DNA from: Stieleria neptunia
Lineage (GTDB): Bacteria > Planctomycetota > Planctomycetia > Pirellulales > Pirellulaceae
Direction of reading: 5' to 3'
Assembly (NCBI RefSeq): GCF_007754155.1
Contig: NZ_CP037423.1
Location: 3,410,001-3,474,000, forward strand
DNA: 64,000 nt
Shown: one piece after another, positions 37,906-45,169 of the stretch
Layout of the letters: each line of letters begins with the position of its first letter
Numbering within the stretch: the stretch's first letter is position 1
Program-made: the position numbers and the translations under genes
Notes under the pieces: generated by a model
Told to the model about the DNA's origin: nothing
Database searches by the model: none
The model's input: the letters and a program-made list of their open reading frames with translations, nothing else

Positions 37906-38529
37906 CTAAGTGTCCCGCTCGGTGAATAGAGTTGCCGTCCAGGCGTGATGCGGCTCGGGCGCGTCTCCGCCCGATCGCGAAAACCGAATCACCACCCGGG
38001 CGTCGGCATCTCGACCGTGACGCATCCCCGTGGTTGAATCTTCCGTTGCTGAACGCGTCCAGCGCAGCCGAGCTTCGAAGCAGGTCGCCGTCTGGCGTTG
38101 CACTTCGTATCGCCCGGTGGCAAGTTGCCGGACCGATCCGCGGCCCGCCCCGATGTCGCCTTCGAAATCCAAATAACGCTCGCGATGATCCGCCAACCGC
38201 AGTGCCGGCGTGGTGATCCGATCCTTCCAACGCGCTGGTCGATGGTCCAACTCGGGGATCGGGTCGGTCGCCCAGGTCCATAGCGTTGCCACCGCAGACG
38301 CTGGGGGGGCGACGTTCACCGCGCCTGGATCGTCTGCCGCACCCACTGATCGAGCGTCTGGCGGTTGGAACAACCAGTCCCAATGCACCGGTCCCGCGGC
38401 GATGCTCTCCGTGCCCATGCGCCCCTCCGCGACAGGTCTCCGAGTGGGCGGTTGCTGCCTGGCGAAATCGCCGCCGATGGCGTGAATCAGGATCGTGAAC
38501 CGTGGCAACGCGTCGATCGTTTGCCTCAT
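37906..38529 (-). CDS. Hypothetical protein coupled to DUF4112 gene
   Basis: A 207-residue protein from ATG 38529 (MRQTIDALPRFTILIHAIGG), which overlaps the stop of the upstream gene by 4 bases. FTILIHAIGG is followed by HWDWLFQPPDARS and TWATDPIPELDHRPARWKDR. The second half contains RYLDFEGDIGAGRGSVRQLA and RYEVQRQ, and ends in a beta-type strand (AWTATLFTERDT). These last features are shared by small planctomycete proteins of unknown role. No signal peptide or membrane segment is seen. Confidence 0.65.
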   Translation of the reverse strand: MRQTIDALPRFTILIHAIGGDFARQQPPTRRPVAEGRMGTESIAAGPVHWDWLFQPPDARSVGAADDPGAVNVAPPASAVATLWTWATDPIPELDHRPARWKDRITTPALRLADHRERYLDFEGDIGAGRGSVRQLATGRYEVQRQTATCFEARLRWTRSATEDSTTGMRHGRDADARVVIRFSRSGGDAPEPHHAWTATLFTERDT

Positions 38530-38897
38530 CGATCGCCCACTCGCTTCTTGAGATGCGTTTCCAACAGGACCGCGTTCCGCCGATTGGACTTCCAATACCA
38601 ATCAAACAGGTCACCGGCGATCGGCACGGCCCCGAGTGTCGCGTCGATCAAGACGTTGCCGCACATCCGGATCAATACCCCCGTTGACGCTTTCATGCGA
38701 ACCGCTTCGGCGATCAACCACAGCCCGACTGCTGCGGTGGCTGCATCACCCACGCCAGGCAACAGCCCCACCAACGTGTCCAATCCGAATCGGATGCGGG
38801 TTCCGGGCAAAACGAATCGGTCATCCATCAACCCCGCGAACTTGCGGACCCGCACCAGACGCCGCTCCACATCCTGCCATTGCGACATCTCACGCAC
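38526..38897 (-). CDS. DUF4112 family small membrane protein
   Basis: A 123-residue protein. The family core is VRKFAGLMDDRFVLPGTRIR followed by FGLDTLVGLLPGVGDAATAA, then a membrane-compatible helix (AAVGLWLIAEAVRMKAS) and MCGNVLIDATLGAVPIAGDL FDWYWKSNRRN. DUF4112 proteins are small, widespread and uncharacterised. It is coupled to the downstream gene by an ATGA overlap. Confidence 0.85.
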   Translation of the reverse strand: MREMSQWQDVERRLVRVRKFAGLMDDRFVLPGTRIRFGLDTLVGLLPGVGDAATAAVGLWLIAEAVRMKASTGVLIRMCGNVLIDATLGAVPIAGDLFDWYWKSNRRNAVLLETHLKKRVGDR

Positions 38898-39017
38898 TCC
38901 CGATTGTCGTTTTGCCGTTGCCCCAGTCGCCCAAGTTTAACTATAGCCACCTCAAACGATCGAGAGGGTGATCAAAGTCAGCCCCGGCCGCTACGGTTGG
39001 GCCCAACAACGTTCGGC

Positions 39018-39024
39018 AAGGAGG
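39018..39024 (+). promoter_or_regulatory. Strong Shine-Dalgarno deciding a GTG start
   Basis: aaggagg lies five bases before GTG 39030. Strong Shine-Dalgarno sites are uncommon in this window. It supports GTG 39030 over the earlier in-frame ATG at 38880, which would overlap the divergent DUF4112 gene. Confidence 0.8.
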
Positions 39025-39029
39025 CCGGG

Positions 39030-40133
39030 GTGGGGATCTTTTCCAAACGTCGACGAAAAAGCTCCTTCAGTAGCACAAATCCGCTGCTGCGCTGGTTCGG
39101 CCCGGGCGCGACCACGCTCGGATTGCTGTACGCGCTTTACATGTTGCTCACCGGTGGGCTGAGTTTTTCGTCGCTTGACGGATTGCTCGGGCCGGATCCC
39201 GAGACGGCGTTTCGCGGCGAAACGATTTCGCTGGGCGACCGAACCGATCGTCCAACGGATCGGATTCGCATCGCGACCTTTAATATTGAACACTTCGCGG
39301 ACAAAAAATCCAGCATTCGAACCAACGAAGACGGCGTCGATGTGTTGGGAACGATCGCCAAGATCGTCAGCACGTTTGATGTCGTGGCGATCCAAGAACT
39401 GCAGGGGGCCGACGGCATCGCCCTGCAGCGACTGGTCGGGTTGCTGAACGAATCCGGCGGCAATTTTGCCGCGACGATGAGTGATCCGATCGGCGAAGCC
39501 TACTTGGAATCGTACGCCTTCGTCTGGGATCGGTCACGGATCAATCTGGTGCCCGGTTCCGCCTATGTCGTGCAGGATCCCGGCAAACGCATGTACCGCG
39601 AGCCGATGGTGGCTACGTTCGAAACCGTCGTCCCCCAAGATAGCGGGCAGCCGCCGTTTCGCTTCACGATGATTAATGTTCACACCAAACCCGACCGTGT
39701 CGATCCCGACGACCAGGATAGCGAAATCAACGTGCTGGCCGACGTCTTTCAACGCGTCCGGGAATACGAATTCCAACAGTACTCCGAAGACGACTTCATC
39801 TTGCTGGGTGACTTGAACGTCAGCGAAAAGAACTTGGGACAACTGAAATCGATCCCCGGCGTGCTCTCGCTGGCGGCCGACATCCAAACCAATATCAACC
39901 GCACCAAGACCAACGATCACATCCTGATCGACAGCAGCGTGACCGCCGAATACTCGGGCCGACTCGGCGTGATTGATTTGAAGGCCGACCTGGGCCTTTC
40001 CGAACAACAGGCCAATGCGATCAGTGATCACATTCCCTTGTGGGCCGAGTTCGATCTGTACGAACAGCCGCCCGTCGCTCGAACGACCGCGACCGCCACG
40101 GCCAGTGGTCCCGGAACACGGCTGATTCAGTAG
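39030..40133 (+). CDS. Endonuclease/exonuclease/phosphatase (EEP) family protein, membrane-anchored
   Basis: A 367-residue protein. A basic N-terminus and one membrane segment (TTLGLLYALYMLLTGGLSFS) precede an EEP domain. Its motifs are RIRIATFNIEHFAD (metal-binding Asn), VVAIQELQG (Glu), FTMINVHTKPD, FILLGDLNVS (the GDLN motif), and SDHIPLWAEFD, the C-terminal SDH motif with the catalytic histidine. The family cleaves phosphodiester bonds in nucleic acids or phospholipid-type substrates. The predicted extracytoplasmic location favours an extracellular nuclease or phosphodiesterase role. Downstream is a repeat array. Confidence 0.85.
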   Translation: MGIFSKRRRKSSFSSTNPLLRWFGPGATTLGLLYALYMLLTGGLSFSSLDGLLGPDPETAFRGETISLGDRTDRPTDRIRIATFNIEHFADKKSSIRTNEDGVDVLGTIAKIVSTFDVVAIQELQGADGIALQRLVGLLNESGGNFAATMSDPIGEAYLESYAFVWDRSRINLVPGSAYVVQDPGKRMYREPMVATFETVVPQDSGQPPFRFTMINVHTKPDRVDPDDQDSEINVLADVFQRVREYEFQQYSEDDFILLGDLNVSEKNLGQLKSIPGVLSLAADIQTNINRTKTNDHILIDSSVTAEYSGRLGVIDLKADLGLSEQQANAISDHIPLWAEFDLYEQPPVARTTATATASGPGTRLIQ

Positions 40134-40149
40134 GACGACCGCGTTTCCA

Positions 40150-40323
40150 AGTACGACGGCCCTTCCGGGCCGTCGCCCCGTAGCACTCTCCTTTCCAAGT
40201 ACGACGGCCCTTCCGGGCCGTCGCCAGCAGCACTCTCCTTCTCACACGTACGATGGCCCTTCCGGGCCGTCGCCAGCAGCACTCTCCTGTTCCAAGTACG
40301 ATGGCCCTTCCGGGCCGTCGTCC
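40150..40323. repeat. Four ~48-bp tandem repeats with a palindromic core
   Basis: Copies begin tacga(c/t)ggcccttccggg(ccgtcg) at 40153, 40201, 40250 and 40298 and share similar in-between sequence (ccagcagcactctcctt). The core ggcccttccgggcc is self-complementary around tt/cc. It is the inverse of the cggcccggaagggcc core at 7884-8370. It lies directly after the EEP stop (40133). Confidence 0.85.
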
Positions 40324-40690
40324 GTTGGACTCCCGACGACGACCTGGAAAGGACGTCGTACCACGATCCGCAGACCGCATCACACCCCATCGGCCAGATC
40401 ATTGGTCTTTGCCGCGTTTCGCGTCTTTCTCAAGCTGGACGGTCCCATTCGCCGATCCTCGGCCGCTACGCCGGCGGCGTCGAACCACAACCCTGGGTCA
40501 CCATTAGCCGGGCCCCCAGGCGGCTTTCCCAAAAAACTGAGGGCATCCCCTCATCGCGCCGCGACAACTGCGACGACCGTCACGACGCGCACGGGGGGGC
40601 GTCTCTTCATAGACCATACTTTTGGGGAAACGGGCATTTCCAGACGCAAATCGACATAGCGTTTGATTGCCAAGTCAGCTCGAACGGTTC

Positions 40691-40799
40691 CCCCTTTCAA
40701 AACCCTCGAAACGGCAAACCACGTGCAAGCGTGGGACGCAAAGTCATGGGTCCGGCACGCTTCATTCGAAGCGGACGGATTGCCAGACCACCGAAGGGG
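40691..40799 (+). promoter_or_regulatory. c-di-GMP-I (GEMM) riboswitch aptamer
   Basis: The core ggcaaacc (40713-40720) is followed by hairpin ccacgt-gcaa-gcgtgg with a GNRA tetraloop, then the invariant gggacgcaaag (40733-40743). A second arm follows (tcatgggtccggcacgc..., closing with gcggacgga), and the 3' side is ttgccagaccaccgaa. This order matches the GEMM-I consensus, closest to the Geobacter-like form with gcaaag(c/t)ca(c/t)gggtc and a 3' ccgaa. ggcaa (40713-40717) can pair with ttgcc (40780-40784), and cccctt (40691-40696) with aagggg (40794-40799). The base aligned with the ligand-reading G20 of the Vc2 riboswitch is G (40714), predicting c-di-GMP rather than cGAMP. The downstream gene begins 55 bases later. 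Confidence 0.88.
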
Positions 40800-40800
40800 A

Positions 40801-40848
40801 TTCCCAATCTCAGCTGCGGCATCTTTTCTGCCTCGTCTATTCAGGGAA
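40801..40848 (+). promoter_or_regulatory. Putative expression platform: Shine-Dalgarno sequestering pairing
   Basis: ttccc at 40801-40805, immediately after the aptamer, is complementary to gggaa at 40844-40848. That segment is the purine-rich ribosome-binding region six bases before ATG 40854. No T-tract terminator is visible, so translational control is the more likely mode. This is a five-base pairing only, so it is a hypothesis. Confidence 0.4.
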
Positions 40849-40853
40849 CCCAA

Positions 40854-41498
40854 ATGTCACACGCATTGACTCGACTCGGTGCCATGCGCGCCACACTGAT
40901 TGCGGGAGGTTGGTGCTTGTTCGCGTTGATCCCCGGCCTCGCCGCAGCGACCGAACCCGTCCTGTTCATGGTTGAAGAGGATTGGGAACTGACGATCAAC
41001 GAACCCGAAGTCAAAATCAACTCGCCCCAGATCGCGTTCTTTCTACATCCCGACGCGGATCACGCCGATTGCTATTTCCAACTGCAGATGAACTACGCCG
41101 CCGATGACGGCTACTCCAGCGGCGGTTTCCACGTCGGTGCCTTCTGCAACGAAACGCTCGTCGACGAAGAACGCAGTCAGATTCAAGAGACGCTGTATTG
41201 CGACAACGACCGGATTGAATGGACCAGTGCGATGGCTGTCTTCAATGGCCAACTGATGTTCGCGGTAAAAGAGGGACACAGCATGCAGTGGGGCCATTTC
41301 GGCGGCCCGGAATACCTGGTGCAAATGGATGACCAAGACCTTCACGCGCTGGACCACTACACGCCTGAGAAGAGTCTCGAGACGGTGGACATCGGATTCG
41401 GGAAAAACCGGGTCGCATCGATTCGGCTCAAGACGGTCCATTTGACCTACACCAACGGTCACACCCAGACGATCCACGTCAACCAATTTGCCCACTGA
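40854..41498 (+). CDS. Small secreted protein under riboswitch control
   Basis: A 214-residue protein. A signal peptide (RATLIAGGWCLFALIPGLAA) with likely cleavage after AAA precedes a domain with two cysteines (DCYFQLQM, GAFCNETL) and a third in LYCDNDRIEW. Other stretches are FFLHPDADHADCYFQLQMNY, MQWGHFGGPEYLVQMDD and IRLKTVHLTYTNGHTQTIHV. No family recognised. The upstream c-di-GMP riboswitch and the downstream Tad-type genes suggest a surface, adhesion or pilus-related role. ATG 40854 was chosen because upstream in-frame codons lie in the riboswitch. Confidence 0.8.
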   Translation: MSHALTRLGAMRATLIAGGWCLFALIPGLAAATEPVLFMVEEDWELTINEPEVKINSPQIAFFLHPDADHADCYFQLQMNYAADDGYSSGGFHVGAFCNETLVDEERSQIQETLYCDNDRIEWTSAMAVFNGQLMFAVKEGHSMQWGHFGGPEYLVQMDDQDLHALDHYTPEKSLETVDIGFGKNRVASIRLKTVHLTYTNGHTQTIHVNQFAH

Positions 41499-41622
41499 GC
41501 ATCCCGCCGTGCAGACAAGCACGAAGCGCAAACGCGTGAAGTCCAGCGACATAACGACACCGACGCAGCTCCGCGAGCGTCTATCGAGTGAGATCGGTCC
41601 CGTCATCTAATCAGGTTATCCC

Positions 41623-42816
41623 ATGTTTCAATCGACATTGCAGCGCGATCGCGCTCTCAAACCCGTTGCTTTTCCAACCGTCACTTCGGGTAATCGCCTT
41701 TCGGCAAAACGTCGCAAGGGCTCGGCACTTGTCTTCAGTGTGGTGCTGGTCGCCGGACTGTTGGTCGTCTCGGCGATCGCTATCGACTATGGACACATCA
41801 ACGTTTCCCGATCCGAAGTCAAACGGACGGCGGATGCCGCGGCCATGTCCGCGTGTTGGGAACTGTTCGATGGTGTGGTCCAGGGCGACGACGCAACCGC
41901 CGTGCAGTGCCAGATCAACGACGCCGCATCGATGATCGCGTCCAAGAACGTTGTCAGTTCCCGAGCGCCGACGCTGAACGCCGACGCCGACATTGAAATG
42001 GGCTTCTACGATCGCAACCAACCAGGTGACCTGGACACCGCGGACCCCTCGCGTTTCAATGCCGTCCGCGTCCACGTCCGACAGACCGAAGCCAACAACT
42101 CCGCCATCCCGTTGTTCTTTGGTTCCGTCACCGGCCGCGCCGAACAATCGTTGCAGGCGCGGTCGACCGCTGCTCTGTTCAAGACCATCTCCGGGTTCCA
42201 CAAGCCTAAGGATGCGGGTGAGACGTTGGACATCCTGCCGATCGCCCTGGATCTGGAAACCTGGGAGCAAGTCGTCGCAAAGCAGACCGAGGATGTCTAT
42301 TCGTACTCCGGCGGTCAGGTCACCAGCGGCAGCGACGGATTTTATGAATGCTCGCTCTATCCGACCGGAACGGGATCGCCGGGTAACCGTGGGACCGTCG
42401 ATATCGGTGGCAGCAACAACAGCACCAACGATCTCAGCCGGCAAATCTTGTACGGCATCTCGGCCCAAGACATGGACGACCTCGGCCATTCGCTGGAATT
42501 CGATTCCAATGGAGAGTTGGAACTCAACGGTGATACCGGAATCAGCGCGGGGATCAAAGACGAATTGGCAGCGATCATCGGCCAGCCCCGGATCATCCCG
42601 ATCTTTACCAGCGTCCACGGCAACGGCAACAACGCGATGTACACGATCGTCCGCTTCGAAGGCATCCGCATCTTGAGCGTCAAACTGACCGGCCCGATGA
42701 AAAAGAAGCACTTGACGATTCAACCGGCTCCGATGGTGGCCCGATACTCGATCTTTAAAGAAGCCCCCATCGAAGAGAGCGAGTTCTTGTTCACGCCCGT
42801 GATGCTCGTCGATTAG
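41623..42816 (+). CDS. TadG-like pilus-assembly/secretion protein
   Basis: A 397-residue protein. Near the N-terminus, KRRKGSALVFSVVLVAGLLV followed by IDYGHINVSRSEVKRTADAAAMSAC is the classic TadG/TadE-like membrane helix and DxAAlAaA region. The rest is extracytoplasmic and beta-rich (PFASVHGNGNNAMYTIVRFE-like stretches). Flp/Tad pili mediate adherence. No TadA, TadZ or secretin gene is in the window. It starts 124 bases after the riboswitch gene and may share its transcript. Confidence 0.8.
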   Translation: MFQSTLQRDRALKPVAFPTVTSGNRLSAKRRKGSALVFSVVLVAGLLVVSAIAIDYGHINVSRSEVKRTADAAAMSACWELFDGVVQGDDATAVQCQINDAASMIASKNVVSSRAPTLNADADIEMGFYDRNQPGDLDTADPSRFNAVRVHVRQTEANNSAIPLFFGSVTGRAEQSLQARSTAALFKTISGFHKPKDAGETLDILPIALDLETWEQVVAKQTEDVYSYSGGQVTSGSDGFYECSLYPTGTGSPGNRGTVDIGGSNNSTNDLSRQILYGISAQDMDDLGHSLEFDSNGELELNGDTGISAGIKDELAAIIGQPRIIPIFTSVHGNGNNAMYTIVRFEGIRILSVKLTGPMKKKHLTIQPAPMVARYSIFKEAPIEESEFLFTPVMLVD

Positions 42817-42961
42817 TGCTTCGTCGACTCGCTTGCGGGTCGTGGCACTCGTCAAGCGTTTCGGCCGGTAGCGCGAATCGCCGAATGTCGTGACGACTTG
42901 CCCGACCGCAAGCACAGACCAACAAGTGAAACAAACGCATCATCAAACGCCAGTGATTCCA

Positions 42962-43387
42962 ATGAACCGTCGAAACCATCCAAACCGTCGAAAAGCGTCG
43001 CGTCGCGGTGCCGCGACTGTCGAATTTGCCTTGATCGTCCCCGTCATGCTGACCTTCACCTTTGGGCTGATCGAGATGGGGCGAATCAGCATGATCAAAG
43101 AAGCCGTCGTCCAAGCCTCGCGCGAAGGGGCGCGCGTCGGGATTCGTCCCACCGCGTCGATCGAAGACGTGCAAGCACGGGTGAACGAAGAATTGGCGAT
43201 CATGAACCTGACCAGCGCCAACGTGGTCATCACCCCGACGTTTCTGGAAGAAGCCGAACCGGGCGACGACATCAAAGTCCGGATCACGATCCCGATCAGT
43301 GCGGTCAGCTTCGTCCCCGGGTTCTTTGCCTTCGAGGGAATGGACATCGTCGCCGAAACCGTGATGCGGCGTGAAAGCACCGGCTGA
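42962..43387 (+). CDS. TadE-like pseudopilin
   Basis: A 141-residue protein from ATG 42962. SRRGAATVEFALIVPVMLTF matches the TadE N-terminal signature (RGxxxVEFA followed by a hydrophobic helix), then GLIEMGRISMIKEAVVQASR and EGARVGIR, the usual continuation. The C-terminal half has VVITPTFLEEAEPGDDIKVR. It is on the same strand as the TadG-like gene, about 145 bases downstream; together they form a minimal TadE/TadG set. Confidence 0.88.
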   Translation: MNRRNHPNRRKASRRGAATVEFALIVPVMLTFTFGLIEMGRISMIKEAVVQASREGARVGIRPTASIEDVQARVNEELAIMNLTSANVVITPTFLEEAEPGDDIKVRITIPISAVSFVPGFFAFEGMDIVAETVMRRESTG

Positions 43388-43424
43388 CGCCAGCGGGACG
43401 TGTCAGCGAGCGGCGCGCCCCCTC

Positions 43425-43535
43425 GTTCCCAGGCTCTGCCTGGGAACGCGATATCGGTGTGGCTCCGCCACACGCGTGTCTCGTTTGCGAGGCGGAGCCT
43501 CCGGAGCAGTGTGTCCCCAGGCGGAGCCTGGGAAC
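43425..43535. repeat. Multi-hairpin repeat between convergent genes
   Basis: Successive palindromes gttcccaggctctgcctggg(aac) (43425-43447), gtgtggctccgccacac (43457-43473) and gtccccaggcggagcctggg(aac) (43513-43535), the last repeating the first in form. It lies between the TadE stop (43387) and the RecQ stop (43596). Confidence 0.8.
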
Positions 43536-43595
43536 AAGATGAAATCAACAGGCCGGTGGTCGACACGCGCCACTGGCTCACGCCGCGTGCCGGGA

Positions 43596-45035
43596 TCATC
43601 CTGGTGCCGCCGGATCGGCGAAGTAGCGATTCAGGAACGGCTTGCGATCGCCTTCTTCGGCTGCGAACTGGACCATCGCGTACAACCGCTGTTGATCGCG
43701 ACGTTTCTTTTCCGCCAATTGTTCATCGTCTTGCAGACGCGCCGGTAGCGGCGCCCGCACTTCAAAACACTGCGGTGGTCGCGGCCCGGCGACCACACCG
43801 TGCCGATCCAAGATCGAAATCGCCGTGGCGATCCGATGGTCGTGTTTGCTGCGACGTTGCAATTGGCCGTTCATCCAATCCAGACCGAACGCCCTGCACT
43901 GCTCGCCGTGCTCGGCCATCAATTGATACAACCGCGTGTAGAACGCGGCATCGGGATTGGACCATTCGATGAATTGCATTTGCGTCATCAAGTCTTCTTG
44001 CGCGTACAACCACACGCACCGACTCGGTTCCCCGTCGCGACCGGCACGTCCGATCTCTTGGTAATAAGACTCGATCGATCCGGGGGTTTCCGCATGCACG
44101 ACCATGCGAATGTCTTCCTTGTCGATGCCCATGCCGAAGGCGTTGGTCGCCAACACCAGATCGGCATCGCCGGACATGAATTCGTCCTGCACGCGACGGC
44201 GATGATGGCGTGGCAAATCACCGTGGTAACTGACGTGGTCGATCCCTTCGGACAGCAGGTGATCGCTGAAACGCTGGAGTGTTTTGATCAACGAGAAGTA
44301 GACGATCGCGCTGCCCGAGCGGTACTCGGGATCACGCAGGATGTCACGCAGTTGGTTCCGTTTTTCTTCTTCGTCATAAACCGGAATCACATCCAAACGC
44401 AGGTTCGGGCGATCGATGCCTTGGTGAAACAGTTTGACTTGCGATGCATCGATGCCGATCTGGCGGTAAATGTCTTGACGGCACTCGGCCGTGGCGGTGG
44501 CGGTCAGCGCCAGCGTGGTGGGATCGCCGATCGACGCGCGGATCTCGGCCACCCGCGTGTAGTCGGGGCGGAAGTCGTGGCCCCACTGGCTGACACAATG
44601 CGCTTCATCGATCGCCAACAGACGGACCGATCGTCGTGACAGCGCCTCGCAAAAGTCGTCCTTGCGGAAACGCTCCGGGGTCACAAACAGAATCTTGTAC
44701 TGCCCTCGGGCCAAGGCGTCATAGCGGGCCAAACGCGTCGCGCGGTCCAACGACGAATTGATGAAACTGGCATCGATTCCCCGTCGCAGCAACGAATCGA
44801 CCTGGTCCTGCATCAGTGCGATCAAGGGGGAAAGTACCAAGACGATCGAGCGGTCGTCGTCGGCACTTGACAGCGCCGGAATCTGATAACAGAGCGACTT
44901 GCCCATGCCGGTCGGCATCACGACCATGGCGTGCCCCCCCGCTAAGACGTGTTCGATGATCTCCGCCTGTCCGGGGCGAAAGTCATCGTAGCCGTAGAAT
45001 CGACGGAGAAGTTGCTTGGGGGGTGGCGCATTCAT
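43596..45035 (-). CDS. RecQ-like ATP-dependent DNA helicase, short form
   Basis: A 479-residue protein. The helicase core is complete: FYGYDDFRPGQAEIIEHVLA (motif 0), MPTGMGKSLCYQIPAL (Walker A), SPLIALMQDQV, LLAIDEAHCVSQWGHDFRPD (DEAH and aromatic loop), ALTATAT, FGMGIDKEDIR and YYQEIGRAGRDG. The C-terminal end (LYAMVQFAAEEGDRKPFLNR) aligns with the start of the RecQ zinc-binding region, but the expected cysteine is missing and the chain stops before the remaining ligands. There is no RQC winged helix or HRDC. It begins at ATG 45035; an upstream ATG would add 29 residues. Confidence 0.87.
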   Translation of the reverse strand: MNAPPPKQLLRRFYGYDDFRPGQAEIIEHVLAGGHAMVVMPTGMGKSLCYQIPALSSADDDRSIVLVLSPLIALMQDQVDSLLRRGIDASFINSSLDRATRLARYDALARGQYKILFVTPERFRKDDFCEALSRRSVRLLAIDEAHCVSQWGHDFRPDYTRVAEIRASIGDPTTLALTATATAECRQDIYRQIGIDASQVKLFHQGIDRPNLRLDVIPVYDEEEKRNQLRDILRDPEYRSGSAIVYFSLIKTLQRFSDHLLSEGIDHVSYHGDLPRHHRRRVQDEFMSGDADLVLATNAFGMGIDKEDIRMVVHAETPGSIESYYQEIGRAGRDGEPSRCVWLYAQEDLMTQMQFIEWSNPDAAFYTRLYQLMAEHGEQCRAFGLDWMNGQLQRRSKHDHRIATAISILDRHGVVAGPRPPQCFEVRAPLPARLQDDEQLAEKKRRDQQRLYAMVQFAAEEGDRKPFLNRYFADPAAPG

Positions 45036-45169
45036 GCCATTATTTTTCACGCCGCAGCCGAGTTGGGAACGGGGCACCGGCGGTTTTTTGCGTTGTGCGC
45101 CGTTATCGTTCATATTAACCAACCGCTACTCATGACCGACTTCTCCGATTCTCCTGGAAGACCCGCAAC

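Noticed and set aside
38880..39029. Earlier ATG start for the EEP protein
   Set aside because: It would overlap the divergent DUF4112 gene, whereas GTG 39030 has a strong Shine-Dalgarno five bases upstream.
40150..40323. CRISPR-like array
   Set aside because: The segments between repeats are themselves near-identical, so these are tandem repeats; no cas genes in the window.
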